Notes: a model not told the origin generated them from the letters alone. A stretch of DNA of 64,000 nt from Amyelois transitella (GCF_032362555.1 NC_083522.1:2644001-2708000); one strand, 5' to 3'; positions 1-15,000 are shown, counted from the first letter of the stretch. Numbers and translations are program-made.

Positions 1-5
1 ATTAC

Positions 6-3000
6 CTGTCTCGCAGCCTGGCCACATGGCGGACGACCCTCAGCCGGGCGTCGTCGCTCCACACGAGCTCGGGGTGCTCGTGCTGCGCGTCGAACATGCT
101 CAGCGCGCTCGCCGCGCTCGCCTCGCGCATCGCTTCCGCGAACACGCCGGGCACGTACCGAGATATCGTGAGGCGGACCTACAGACAAATTCACGTTTTA
201 TCTTTAACCCGGTCATCTATCCTCCTGGCGTCTTTTACTATATTCTCACATACATAACATATAGTCATATCTATATCCCTTACGGGATAGACAGAGCCAA
301 TAGTCCCGAAAAGACTGAATGGCCACGATCAGCTGCTAGACTTAATGATGGAATTGAGATCCAAATAGTGACAGGTTGCTAGCCAATCGCCTAAAAAAAG
401 GATCGCAATTTTATAAGCCTATTCCTTAGTCTCTCTTATTCTCACCTCTATAAGATTTCGAGATATTCCTGACGACCATGAACCTGGATTGGGTGTGTAT
501 CATTTGTACTTTAGAGGTTTGTATATCATTGACTGAACCACGATATTCACTGGTTAAAATTGTTATACAATGTAACCTTGAAGACCCTGTGACGTCAGGC
601 GAGCGCCCGCGCACAGGGCGGCCGAATACGGACATTTCGCTGCGTAAGCGTCTTGCCGCGATCCCCACAATACAGAATATCAAAACTCCTTTCATAATGG
701 ATGCCTACAAGTTTATTACTATCAAAACCCAATGCAAATTATTATCTTTCCCCGCTTTTAACCTTTTCACAGAGAGAATATTTAGTATGAAGGAATGTTC
801 TGACGCGACGTGTCTTACCAATTTTGTAAGATTAAAACATATCACGCCACTTCTCTTATACTTTTCAAAGTGTCATAAATTCTTCATATTTTATCTCAAC
901 ATACCTTGGGCCCATGCAGTTTGTCCGACATCATACGCGCTAGAAGTTCTACCGCGGCTTCTCTTATTTCTGGTAACTTACTATTGCAGAACAGATCTAG
1001 TAGGTATATCACAGCACCTGAACAAACACAAAATATGACACTTAATCACACATGTAATTTAATCACATGATGGTAATTAGGACATAAATGATATGACTTC
1101 CATGATTAAATGAGATGACTAGATGACTTCAAGTCTTTCCTTATCAGACCGGTTGTCAATGCTTCTGCCTTAAGCAGCCTTACTCCCAGTAAGGATACCA
1201 ATGTCGCAAGACTCCAGAGGCTGCTATATCTTCCATTCAATCGTGTATGAGTACCAGGAAAGCAGGTAAAAAAGCTTCAAATAAGACCTACCTTTAGCCA
1301 AAGCCTCCTTGACTAGCGCAGTATTGGCCAACAGAGCCGCCAACGCTGCCAACGCTTCTGCCTTAGGCGGCCTTACTGGCAGCAAGGCTAGCAAATGTCC
1401 CAAAACTCCCAAATACACCTATATCTTCCACACATTCCCGTGGCATGACTAAGAAAGTAAGTAAAGTGGCTTCGAATTAGTGTCAAACCTACCTTTAGTC
1501 AACGCCTCCTTGACTAGCGCAGTATTGGCCAACAGAGCCGCCAACGCGGCCAACGCTTCTGCCTTAGGCGGCCTTACTGCCAGCAAGGCTAGCAAATGTC
1601 CCAAAACACCCAAAGCACCAATATCTTCCACACATTCCCGCGGCATGACTAAGAAAGTAAGTAAAATTACTTCGAATTAGTGTCAAACCTACCTTTAGCC
1701 AACGCCTCCTTGACTAGCGCAGTATTGGCCAACAGGGCCGCCAACGCTGCCAACGCTTCTGCCTTAGGCGGCCTCACTGGCAGCAAGGCTAGCAAATGTC
1801 CCAAGACGCCAGAAGCGGCTATATCTTCAACACATTCTCGACTGCCAGCTACGGCCAAGACGCAACGTAAGGCGGCGTCTTGTAAAGGCGGATGCGCACG
1901 AGCTGATAGAAGTCCGAATATGAGACCGAACTGCCCGATGCACTGGATTTCGACACCTGAAAAACGAACAAACATTTAGTAACTCGCACCTGCCCCGTAA
2001 CGTTTTACGATGAAACTTGTTTGGTTAATTAAGTCTCATAATATAGGAGAAGAAGGAAGACAAAATGACATAGTATAACGCTTGGATAATGTTGTATCAA
2101 ACATATCTACGACAAATGGAACCGTATATTCGGGGGACCCCGCCGACCATCAGAGATAGAAGAGTTAGCAGAATAGCAATATACTAAACAAAATTTGGTT
2201 TTTCAGCTTAATTCGCATTTATCTGTGCACGCATATAAATACAGCAGGAAATTATTAAACAACTAACCTGGATTCTTAATAATAACATTCGCCACGGCGG
2301 TAAGGGCGAGCGTGATATGGTGAACCCTCTCCGCAGTCATATCGGATTGGGTTTCTGTCTGCAGGTACTTGAGCAGGTCCAGAATGAACTGCTGGGGATT
2401 CTGCAAGGGAAGAAAACTAGATGATTATTTGAAGTTTTCAACTTTCAGGAAAAACTACATGAAAAAAGTAAAAGTAAAAGAAATTAACCTATTACTAACA
2501 GTGAATGATTTAATGAAATACTTTTAAGAACACAGTGCACTCATATGTAGAACAAGTGTATGGCCTTGCCGCCTCCGATCGAAAAAATCCAAGCTTGATG
2601 TCACTAGAAATATGGATGGTAAACTGTAGATGCCGAAATCCAGGCAAATTGGACAAAAAAAAACACTAAAATCAGATGGATAACGATCTATAATAGCTAA
2701 GAAAGATCCCACACGTACGAGGACTACATAAATGAAATTTCACTGCTGGTAGCTTTTAACTATGTAATGTTTGACAGTCATAGTAATTATATTCTGACGT
2801 GTAGTTTGTTCCGCCGCTTCTTCTACACATGCGCATTAGAAGCGATAGTAGTTATAATTAGATTTAAGTGATGTGACCGTCAATAAGTGATACCTTGTAT
2901 CCAATTTTGAAAATATAATCTATTCTAAAAGGCGATTAAGGGATACAAACTTGGGATTCTTTTTTAGGCGATGGGTTAGCAACCTGTCACTATTTGAATC

Positions 3001-6000
3001 TCAATTCTATCATTAAGCCAAATAGCTGAACGTGGCCATTCAGTCTTTTCAAGACTGCTGGTTCTGTCTACCCCGCAAGAGATATAGACGTGACCATATG
3101 TATGCATGTATGTATGTAAGAAAATGCTGCAGAGCAGTTTGTTACCGCTTCTTCTGCACTGACGCCTTGGAAGCGGCAGTAAACTTAGTTTAAAGTAATT
3201 TATTTGACGTCAACCAATGTTGTTAAAACATACGTTTCGACAATTATTAAGCGATATGAAGTATCCTATAATAATGAATAAAAAAAATTGAATTTTGAAT
3301 CTATTCTATTCTATCCAATTGTAAAATAATTAAAATTACCTGTATAGGAAAGTCGGGCTGATCGTTATAAATATCAATATACACGCCGCCGACCGGCACG
3401 AGTTTCTCGTGGGCCGTGTACGAGAACTCCGGCACGAGTGGACCCTGGGACTCCGTGGAGTCCGGTTTGATGTCGCGCAACACCTCGCGCAGCTCCCCGC
3501 GGGTGCTGTTGTCCCACACCAGGTAAGGTGTACGCCAGTTGGACGTGATCGTTTTTAGGAGCTGAAAAGAGGAAATCAGTGATAAGTTTTAGGAGTATTT
3601 GTGTACTTCTTAATAGAACACATTTTTACGGATTTAAATGTTGGTTGTAAAAGAGCTCTTAAGGGATCTTTACATCGATGTTACATCTCAAAAAGCCTCT
3701 TTTACTTTTACATACATACATACATATGGTCACGTCTATATCCCTTGCGGGGTAGACAGAGCCAACAGTCTGGAAAAGACTGAATGGCCACGTTCAGCTA
3801 TTTGGCTTAATGATAGAATTGAGATTCAAATAGTGACAGGTTGCTAGACTATCGCCTAAAAAAGAATCCCAAGTTTGTGAGCCTATCCCTTAGTCGCCTT
3901 TTACGACATCCATGGGAAAGAAATGGAGTGGTTCTATTCTTTTTTGTATTGGTGCTTTTTTGTGGTTCCCACACGGTACTTTTAATTGGTTTCTTTTTAT
4001 TTCTTTCTACATTAATAATACGTTAAAATTAGTTTCATTCAGCGTCTATAGTCTGAGATGTGTTCGTCGCTGTTTCTATATAAATTACGTTATTTTGTCA
4101 GTATATCCGTTGCCGTTTACCTCGTGAAGGTCCCCATCGGCCAGTCTCGAACACAAGTACGGCGTGAGTAATGTGTGCAAAGCGTGTGTGATGTGCTCGT
4201 CGCAATCCGACGGCGTCTCGTGAGGGCCGTACATTGCTGCTAGGGCCGTCACACACTGCTTCGCAAGCAGATTTGCTACTTCCTGCAAAAAAGTAAGATG
4301 CATTTAGAATGAAAAAAAAACAAAGTTAATTACTTTGTTTGTACAGTCTATATCTAAACAATAGGTACACCTTTTATTAATAGATACTTGTGTACTAAAA
4401 GTAGGTAGCGACGCGGCGTACATACGTTAAATGCTGACACAAGCAAATGTACTAAATGTATGCATTGCACAAAGTTTACACTTTCGGAACATAGATTTAT
4501 TACCGATTGAAAACCGCAGCTCCGTTGGCGATTTGGAAACGGACGAATGTGATTAAGCGACCAGAGTAAACACGTTCTGGAATGCTGTGGAAATGGACCT
4601 TAACCGTTCTGCCTTTATTATATACATCCCCAGAAACCTGCCTGCTTGTTGGAAACACGTTCTGGAATGCTGTGGAAATGGACCTTAACCGTTCTGCCTT
4701 TATTATATACATCCCCAGAAACCTGCCTGCTTGTTGGAAACACGTTCTGGAATGCTGTGGAAATGGACCTTAACCGTTCTGCCTTTATTATATACATCCC
4801 CAGAAACCTGCCTGCTTGTTGGAGTCGCGCTCGGCCTGCAGCCCGCACTCGGCGAGCGTGTAGTCGTACTGCAGTACGGCGGGCAGCAGGGCGTGCAGGG
4901 CGCCGGCCCTGGCCAGGGCGCCGCGGCACGTGGCGTCCGAACACAACGCCGCTATGGCCTCGGCGCCGGCGCACGCCGTGTCGCCCAGTTGCTGAAAACA
5001 ATTTGCCGATTAATTTCTCAATAATTAAGGGTACAAAACGAGATTATCACACAGAAAAATGCTAAATTAACTTTTTCGTTTGATCTAATGTACCATAGAA
5101 GCAATTCGCGAAGTCCTATTAAAAATCGATCCTTCGGAAGGGAAAACTTCTTTCACAAATAACCAGCTATGATGCATAGAACTTACAAAACTTTATGTAA
5201 CTATTGACACTGATTTCGAGGCGTTTGCTTAACCAAATCCAAATGCTCTCTTACTGCTTTCGTGCATATCGGAGGAAGGAAGATCTTCTACCATTAGAGC
5301 GACAACATTGATGCTGAGAGAAATGAATGTAATGTCTCCTCACTGTGTGGTTCCCGGCACCAATGCAAAAAAGAATAGGACCACTCCATCTCTTTCTTTG
5401 AATCTCAATTCTATCATTAAGCCAAATAGCTGAACGTGGCCATTCAGCCTTTTCAAGACTGTTGGCTCTGTCTACCCCGCAAGGGATATAGACGTGACCA
5501 TATGTATGTATGTCTCCTCACCGGCCTGCCGAGCAGCGGCACGAGGTCGGCGGCCAGCGCCGGCAGCGCGGCGCACTCGCGGCGGGCGGCGGGGAAGGCG
5601 GCCGCCACGGCGAAGCAGCGCGCCGCGTGCGCGCACACCAGCGCGCTCAGCTCGTCGCCGCGCCGCGCGCTGCCCAGCATCGGCACGCAGCGCGACAGCG
5701 CCTCGTGCAGAACCTGCACGGGGGATTAGAATTATGTTAAGCTTGTCCACAGCGCTGTGTTTGCTTTACTTGCAAAAAAGGGGGAAATAATTTAACCATG
5801 ATACAATGCAGAGATCGTGGCAAGTGGAAAGAGGTAGTCTCTGCCTACCCCTTCGGGAAAGAGGCGTGAATTTATGTATGTATGTATGTATGATACAATC
5901 ATGGTACGTATATGGTTCGCCTACTTAAGTGGCTAAAGACAGACGGAAATCGCTTCGTATAAAAAAAAACTATTATTTTCTCAAAGACTCCCCCGGCTTA

Positions 6001-9000
6001 TTCATTAAAGAGAGGTGAGAAAACAGCCAGGACTGACACCAGAAGGATGACGTCAACGTGACGTCATAATGTTGTAAACAGGATTTCACAATAAAAGAGA
6101 TAGATATATATTTAGCGGCGACTGCTATCACAAAGACTGCACTGAGAGACCTGCAGGCCGCCTTCCCTCCGCAGCTGCTCGGCGTTGAGCGCGGAGCAGC
6201 GCACGGTGGCCAGCGCCAGCTCTATGGCGGGCGGCAGCAGCGCGGTGGTGGAGCGGGCGAACAGCGACTCCGCTTCCGCTTCCAGGCGAGCGGTGCGCAG
6301 GAGCTGCGGGTAGCCGGCGTACTTGTACGGTGCTAACACTGCGGGAAATTATGAAAATAAAGTTTAATAATTTCGGCCATATAATCAGGAAGGCATACAA
6401 CAAGCAACAATGTCGCGATAACACAAAGTTCACGTCGCAAATTTTACCGCTCAAACACACATCAAGTGGCGCCGCATCCCATCAACGACTGAAAAAAAAC
6501 GCGGTTTCCACGCAGTGTTAAAATTAATAAACGTTCATCCAACGTCTACACTAGTGCGAATGAACTCGAAATATGGCATTAAAAGAGTAGAAGGCGTATA
6601 AACTTTCAAAACCATGTCACAATTTATATGAGAAACCTTCAAGTCAAAATCGGATATTTACGTCGAACAAGCCAGAATGGAATCAAAAATATTTTTTTGT
6701 CTAGTTTTCATGAGAAAACACCACTATAATTAAAACTAGATATAGTTAAAACTTTAGAACACTTACCATCGGAATACCTCTGGAATAGGATAGTCTGCGT
6801 TCGCAGTATAAGAACAATATTGTTCGCGTTCGGTCCGTCGCCCGTCCATACGTTCCGACTACATAAGAACTCGTACGCTTGGTTCACGGCCTCGAAGCGA
6901 TCCTAGAAAAAAAATCACAATAAGAAATGTCTACAGCTTAGAATAAAATTCCCAGTGAAAAAGCTCCTCAGCAACCTCTGGCAATACATTCCTCCAACGC
7001 GGCTTTTAACACCAATCCTGGAGTATAATTACCTACACTGGGTTTTTACACCGAAGCAACTCTCCCCAGACCTTCGTTCCCAGGGGAACCTAACCTAGAT
7101 TGAATCATGGACATCCAGCTGCCTGAAGCTGCAGGTTGCCTCGCCCTGTTTTCCCTCATCTAAACGCTTCACTTCTAAGTGATCTATGAAGATCTTCTAA
7201 GTATTTACCCTTCCTTCAGGATTCTTATCAGGATGGTACTGTTGCGCGAGGCGATAGTACGCCTTCCTCACGGCGGCTTCGTCATGAGGTCCATTGCCGT
7301 CCAGACCTAGAGCTTCGTACGCTTCATTCACCGTCATGGATGGAGGTTTCTTCTCCACTTCCTTACGCCACGCTTCTAGCACGTCTTTTAGGAGGCGAAC
7401 CTGATGAAAAAGTCACATAAGTAAATGTAATAGAAGTTCCTGTCATTTTGATAAGTAACGATAAATTAAACTTAACATACGCATAGGTATAAATCAATAA
7501 AGATAATTTGTATTGTTTTGTATGCAGCAGAACATTGAAATTTCCCCACATAGCGAGTCCATGTTTTCTACAGGTTTCATTTCGAATAGTGCGCGTTGGA
7601 ATCACAAAACTTGATTCCCCCAAAACCGAACCATCATCATATGACACGGCGTGGACAGGAATTTCATTCATGTGGTTGATTCCCCCATTTAATTTCAGGT
7701 TGTTTCCGACACCACGATTTGCCAAATCCATCATCCGCCAGACATCCTATCCGAAAATCAAGTCGCCAATACATGCAAGTTTCAACACTTTCAAGGCAAG
7801 AGTGAATAGTTAATATTTGACCTTGCGTGTACCAACCTTAGACCTCACCTTGCACATCATCAAGAGACTGTCTTAAATGCATTCAAATTTGCAATAAAAC
7901 CTAAAATAAAGTACACATATGCCGTGTGGTTCCTGGCACCAATACAAAAAAGAATAGGACCACTCCATCTGTTTCCCATGGATATCGTAAAAGGCGACTA
8001 AGGGATAGGCTTACAAACTTGGCATTCTTTTTTAGGCGATGGGCCAGCAACCTGTCACTAGTTGAATCTCAATTCCATCATTGAGCCAAACAGCTGAACG
8101 TGGCCATTTATTCTTTCAAGACTGTTGTCTCTGTCTACCCCGCACGGGATATAGACGTGACCATGTGTAAGTATAAAGTACCCACCGGGTCCGGTATGGG
8201 CCAGTCGGGGAACCGCTGCGTGTCGCACAGGTGCCGCAGGTAGAACATGTTGCAGAACAGCTCGTGCTGCAGCTGCGGGTAGCGCACCGCCGGCACGGCC
8301 AGGTACGGGTAGCGGGCCGCGATGTGCGCCCGCAGCCGCGGCGTGAACTCGCCTATATGTGCTGCCACCTGCCGGCAAACGTTACATCGAGTTTATTTTG
8401 AAGTTTCATTAAATAGTTATGAAATTTAACGTCTTCTTTTGAAATTTATTTATTTAGTTATTTATTCCTACAGAAGATAGAAGGAGAAAATAATCAGTTT
8501 AAAATGTCTTTATTATTCAACGTAAAAATTCATAATCTTTGACAAAAAAAATTTTTTTTTACATATTTGTAACAAACAAAATCATAGCAACCGTTGCTAT
8601 GGCGTATACCAAGAAGGTTGCCTACAATAATCTCCGTTGTAACATCGGCTTAATCTTTCTTTTGTAGCGAAAGCGATTGTCATACCAAAACATTTTTCGC
8701 TGCGGCTTATTCATGCAATATCAATGACTAGCTTAGGAATGATGCACGGCATTATCAGGCAATCAGTTTCCCCAGCGTCTCCCCCATGGGTCTATACTAC
8801 TGAGCCAAAGGTTTCTATTCGCTGGAATCCTAAACGCTAAAATGGGACAAGGTTAAATACTTGTGTAAGCTATAAAATATACTGATACACGTAAATCAAC
8901 CGCCGATTCTGCTTTGTTGTAATTTGTATTTACAAATCATCAACGACGAACTTTTATGCTAACTGCTTTAACATTCTACAGCTTTTAAACACCTAATCCC

Positions 9001-12000
9001 CACCTTCATCATGAGCAAATTCCTCATTTCGGAGCTCCATATCGCCTCGGGCGTGTCCCACTCTCCTAAGAAGATCTGCGCGAACTTCTCAGCTCCGTGG
9101 TTTTCCAGGTAACACACCATGGCTTCCGGCAACAACTGGCCCAGGATAGAACGCTGCATTATGTCTGAGGTCGTCTGAAAATATAGAGAAAAATTAAATA
9201 TTGCTCGGCACAGCTTCCTGCTTGACACAAACCAACATAAGAAATTTTGATGCCGCTTCATTTGTTAACTGAGACCCGGTACAACATGCATGGAAAGAGC
9301 AATTTAGAAGCTCTATTTACTATTCCGGATTCTATTTATTCTTCCATAAACAACACATTTGATTTGTTCTATAATATCCAAGTCATAAGAGAAATACCTA
9401 ACTCATTGAATGACACACGCAGTTATCCCACCGCTGTCACCAAGTAATAGTTAAAACAAGAACAAACACATCGGTTAAAAAAGCGACGTTATTTATGTGA
9501 ATAAACTTGTTGGTGTTGCAACTGCAAAAGATATTAATTACTACTCAAAACTAACCTGATCCGCTCTAAAAGCTTGCTTCATATGCGTCAGTCGCAAGAA
9601 CCTCGCGATAGGCAATAAATTCGAGCCCGTATATAACAGCATGAAGTAGAAAACGCCCGTTAGATATAACTTAGAAATTTCTGGGTTGTCTTGCATCACC
9701 TCGTATAACAGTGTTGCCACCTGCAAATAAATAATATCTACTTTATTGTTATAACTTAAGTATAACCTCTATTTGAGTGAGGTATTTGAGTCCGATGACA
9801 GGGTTTGTAAGGGCTGTAATGAACATACATATAAATCGGTATAATATAAAAGGAGAAATTAGAAGAGTCTAAGAGAGACTAAGGTCAGAAGGATAGTTAC
9901 CTTTTCTACGAGTATGGGATCGAACGTTAACAATAACTGTACAACGTGCGCCAAACACGCCGGCTCTGATAACATTCGCTTTATTTTCGGCAGCGGTCTG
10001 ATTACCGCGTCTTCTTCGTCTCTGCAATGGAAATAACGATTTACTTTCACTATCTGAAATTAATTACACTATTTTGGAATAAGCTGAAAACAGAAACAAA
10101 TAAATATTGAGAACAAGTGAAAGTGTTGATAACTCAAGCATCACCGACCGCCGCCATTTTAATATTCCAACATTTGCAGGTTTAGAAGCCAAAGTAAAAG
10201 TAGAGAACGGAAGAAAATTATAAAAAAGTTGATGCTTTTGTCATTCTGTATGTCTTTAAGAGCACCATAACATACCTGCTGGGGTAGTATCTGGCGCACG
10301 AGATCAAGAGGTCCAGCACGGTGGCGGCCAGCGCGCTCTCGTCCAGCACGGCGCTCCCCCGGGACACTAGAGTCCCCTTGAGCTGCGGACGCTGCCTATC
10401 CCGCACAGCTAGCATACCTGCTGGGGTAGTATCTGGCGCACGAGATCAAGAGGTCCAGCACGGTGGCGGCCAGCGCGCTCTCGTCCAGCACGGCGCTCCC
10501 CCGGGACACTAGAGTCCCCTTGAGCTGCGGACGCTGCCTATCCCGCACAGCTAGCATACCTGCTGGGGTAGTATCTGGCGCACGAGATCAAGAGGTCCAG
10601 CACGGTGGCGGCCAGCGCGCTCTCGTCCAGCACGGCGCTCCCCCGGGACACTAGAGTCCCCTTGAGCTGCGGACGCTGCCTATCCCGCACAGCTAGCATA
10701 CCTGCTGGGGTAGTATCTGGCGCACGAGATCAAGAGGTCCAGCACGGTGGCGGCCAGCGCGCTCTCGTCCAGCACGGCGCTCCCCCGGGACACTAGAGTC
10801 CCCTTGAGCTGCGGACGCTGCCTATCCCGCACAGCTAGCATACCTGCTGGGGTAGTATCTGGCGCACGAGATCAAGAGGTCCAGCACGGTGGCGGCCAGC
10901 GCGCTCTCGTCCAGCACGGCGCTCCCCCGGGACACTAGAGTCCCCTTGAGCTGCGGACGCTGCCTATCCCGCACAGCTAGCATACCTGCTGGGGTAGTAT
11001 CTGGCGCACGAGATCAAGAGGTCCAGCACGGTGGCGGCCAGCGCGCTCTCGTCCAGCACGGCGCTCCCCCGGGACACTAGAGTCCCCTTGAGCTGCGGAC
11101 GCTGCCTATCCCGCACAGCTAGCATACCTGCTGGGGTAGTATCTGGCGCACGAGATCAAGAGGTCCAGCACGGTGGCGGCCAGCGCGCTCTCGTCCAGCA
11201 CGGCGCTCCCCCGGGACACTAGAGTCCCCTTGAGCTGCGGACGCTGCCTATCCCGCACAGCTAGCATACCTGCTGGGGTAGTATCTGGCGCACGAGATCA
11301 AGAGGTCCAGCACGGTGGCGGCCAGCGCGCTCTCGTCCAGCACGGCGCTCCCCCGGGACACTAGAGTCCCCTTGAGCTGCGGACGCTGCCTATCCCGCAC
11401 AGCTAGCATACCTGCTGGGGTAGTATCTGGCGCACGAGATCAAGAGGTCCAGCACGGTGGCGGCCAGCGCGCTCTCGTCCAGCACGGCGCTCCCCCGGGA
11501 CACTAGAGTCCACTTGAGTTGCGGGACGCTGCCTATCGCCCGCCAGCCTTCCATACTGTTCGCCCAGCATTTCGTCTTGTTGTTTATTTGCCCGGATTGG
11601 TACAACTCTTTCAGCTGGAAAATTATCATTTGTTTTAACATAACATGGAAACGGTCAATGGAAAAGTTCATTTAATTTTTTCGTTAATCGTAAATTTCCC
11701 CTTTAGAACCTTTAGAAGAGGCGATTACCTGTTGAAAACTGACAGGGCCAACCCTCTGCACTTTGTCCCCCTGCTCCACGTTGTAGTACCACTCCCTGTC
11801 AGATCCCTTGGGATCAGTAGTCTGCGCGGGACCCTCTATGACGTTACTCTGAGTGGGGACCGTCGCCCGCGACGTGTGTAAGTGGGCTAATGTCATTAGT
11901 TCTACTAGGATTCTGTAAATAACAAAAAAAAAAGTTGCGGCTAATCTGGAAAAAGCACAATCTACTGAACTGTATTCGGTATAATAAAATAATGATTCGG

Positions 12001-15000
12001 AAACGAATTCAGAATAATTTAGGAAATAGCTTATTGCTATTTCACTTGTCTGAATTAATTACTTAATAATATCATCACTTAGCCTATGTCTGAATTTGAT
12101 TAAGTAGAAAACATGCTTAAACAAATGGACATGGAGCAATAAACTAATCAGTCAAGATTTTAAAATACCTACATAAAATTCAGTTCAAGCGCCAAGTTTA
12201 ATAATAATTAACAAATTCCTAATAAAAACTGTTTTAACGCTAGAACATGTTTAAGCAAATCCTACTCGGAAACTCAAAAAAACAAATTTAATTTAATTCA
12301 TACAGATATTATAAAAGTTTTAAATCTCTTCCTATAGTAGCAAAGCACACTCACCTAATACCATTCCATTCTAATATCTCGCTAACGTTTCTCCTATGTA
12401 ATATTAACTTTGCTAGGAACTGTACAAATCTGTCTCTCTCCATTCTGTCGCAAGTCTGAAAAAAAAAATATTAACAAACTTTCTAAGTTTTAATTAAAAT
12501 TGAGTAGTTAGTGAATGATGAAACTCGTAGAAATCTTATAAATTTGTTGTAAGACTCGGAGCTCAAATGTGCTCGAAAAACGGTGTTTGAACTTGAGGCC
12601 TGTGGTTTTATAGCAGGAATACTAACATTACACCAAACAGACCGTCAATAATCGCATATAATGTTACTAAAAAGAGTGCTTCTGACAAAATCTGGTACTT
12701 AAAAAAGCATAAAAAATATACCTTACCCTATCTAACATCTGCACGATGTACTTTGTATCGGCGAATGGTCCGATATCTTCGTAATACCGTCCGTATACAA
12801 TAGTCATGGCTTGCAAGCACATACACTTCATCTCCACTTTGGGCGTCGACAGGAAACGATGGTAGAGATCGTTGAAGAACTCGTAACTGTGAAGAAAGTT
12901 CAACCTTTTATTTGATTCATCCAATTTTGATTAATTTTTAAAAATCTTTCCAGGATGCCTTGAAATAAAAATCTAAGATGGTCTAAAATGCTGTGACAAG
13001 TGCACTTAATTGCAAGTATGCTATTTGCATTTTATTCTGATTTCAATGAATTTAGCAATATCCCCAAACTTGACCTCGTTCTGGTACTGGATATTCTAAC
13101 ATTTGGTTTAAAAAAATATAAGTCACAACTCTCCCTCTTTCCCTTTGTTCCTATGTTCCCCAATCTTGACCTCATTCTGCAAACAGTGGTACTCACTTCC
13201 AATTCCGCATGTTTCCAAGATGTTTAGTAACTTTTCTCTACCATAAAAAATCACGACTTCCTAATAGGACTGTCATCGTTATCCCTTTGTTCCAATAAGA
13301 TCCTCAGAATTGTTTCCAATCGTGACCTCGTTTTACAAGCACTGGAACTGCACTTCCAACTCCCCGTGTGACCTTAAGGTTATTTTCCTAGTGGTTATTC
13401 TATCCGAAAAAAAACTTACGACTTTCTAATAGGACTGTCATCATTGTCCCTTTGTTCCAACAGGATCCTGAGATAGTAGTCACCAATCTTGACCTCATTC
13501 TGTAAGCACTGGTACTGCACTTCCAATTCCGCGTGGTTCCAAGATGTGAGGATTCCGCCAGCGGCATCCCGGTCGCTTGTGAACGCACGCAGTTCGTTTT
13601 CTAAGGCGTTACGTAGTTCTTCGCGTGTCTAAGAAGAAAACAAAAAAACGTCAGAAACTAATAAAATGAGCTTGCATGAAGACAGTGATGGATGTAGATA
13701 TGTTTGCAAATAATTGTGAATATTGGAAATATGAACTTCACATGCGTATGTTTATTAACTACTAGATTTTACCCAATTTTAGTCGAGGGTAAAATATATA
13801 TACATACATAAATCACATCTTTCCACTTGCCACGCTTCCTGCATATTTCTTTCGCTTTATCCACATTCATAACTCCCTTCATGCAAGCTCGTCGGTTTTG
13901 GTTGAAAACTAGTCAAAAATATCACGTTTATTTGAACTTGGGGTCTTGAACTATCTGTCTTAACTATAAAATGTTAACACAAAATATTCTTATGAAAAGA
14001 TTTACGAAAAGTTGGGACATTGGTCTAAAAATGCAATACCCCAGAAAAACACAACAACACTGATAGCAAAATAACATCACATCATCTATATACCTACATA
14101 CAAAACATCTTTAAAAACATTCACCGTATGATTCCAAATGAGATTGGGCAGCGCATGGTCCCTATGGAACTGGTAGTAGAACAGCGGCCAGTTGGCGGTG
14201 GATTTGATCCTCTCCCTCCGGCGGCGGAGCACGACGGGCCGCTCGCGGACGGCGGCGGCCGCGGCGCCCGCGCCCGCGCCGGCGCTCCGCCCCATGCGCT
14301 GCGCCCAGTGCTGGAGCGCTAGGGCTGCGTAGTGCTGTCGAATACATGTTCATTTTCTATTTGGAATCATTATATTATGGCCATTTCATATCTGTAACCT
14401 AAGGTGTAATATATATTTTAAATCAATTGAATTTATATAATATATCTTATGTTGTCTATTATGTTAAGTGGCTTAGGAGATACAATCTATGAATATCATA
14501 GATTCTAGAGTTATTAGTAGCCATATTTCTAATCGAATCTTCATAATTATAAATGAATATATATCTTCTCTTTTTCTCAATACTAGTCACTTTTATAATT
14601 ATTGGCAACCACCTCAATATGTTTCTCGTAGTATTTGACCTGTCTTGCAAGCATGCCCGTGTGAAGCACGCTGTTTGTGCTAATTGAAGATTATCTCTCT
14701 TCTCTTTTCGTTCTATTCAAAGCTAAAAATACTTAAATCAGAACTTTGTTTCATCTTCATTGTATACAATAACACTCACCTCAATATGTTTCTCGTAGTA
14801 TTTGACCTGTCTTGCAAGCATGCCCGTGTGAAGCACGCTGTTTGTGCTAATTGAAGATTATCTCTCTTCTCTTTTCGTTCTATTCAAAGCTAAAAATACT
14901 TAAATCAGAACTTTGTTTCATCTTCATTGTATACAATAACACTCACCTCAATATGTTTCTCGTAGTATTTGACCTGTCTTGCAAGCATGCCCGTGTGAAG

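Noticed and set aside
245-435. Possible tRNA gene at the head of repeat A
   Set aside because: No cloverleaf or clear A/B box pair could be drawn; treated as an unclassified SINE-like repeat.
478-1038. 186-codon plus-strand open frame
   Set aside because: Crosses an Rme-8 exon antisense and AT-rich intron; no recognisable protein and poor codon bias.
4618-5001. 127-codon minus-strand frame running through the 85-bp array
   Set aside because: Reads the Rme-8 exon in a non-conserved frame and continues into intronic repeats.
10321-11506. Nine identical 63-codon plus-strand open frames
   Set aside because: They are antisense shadows of the 142-bp repeats and the Rme-8 exon; no gene structure on that strand.
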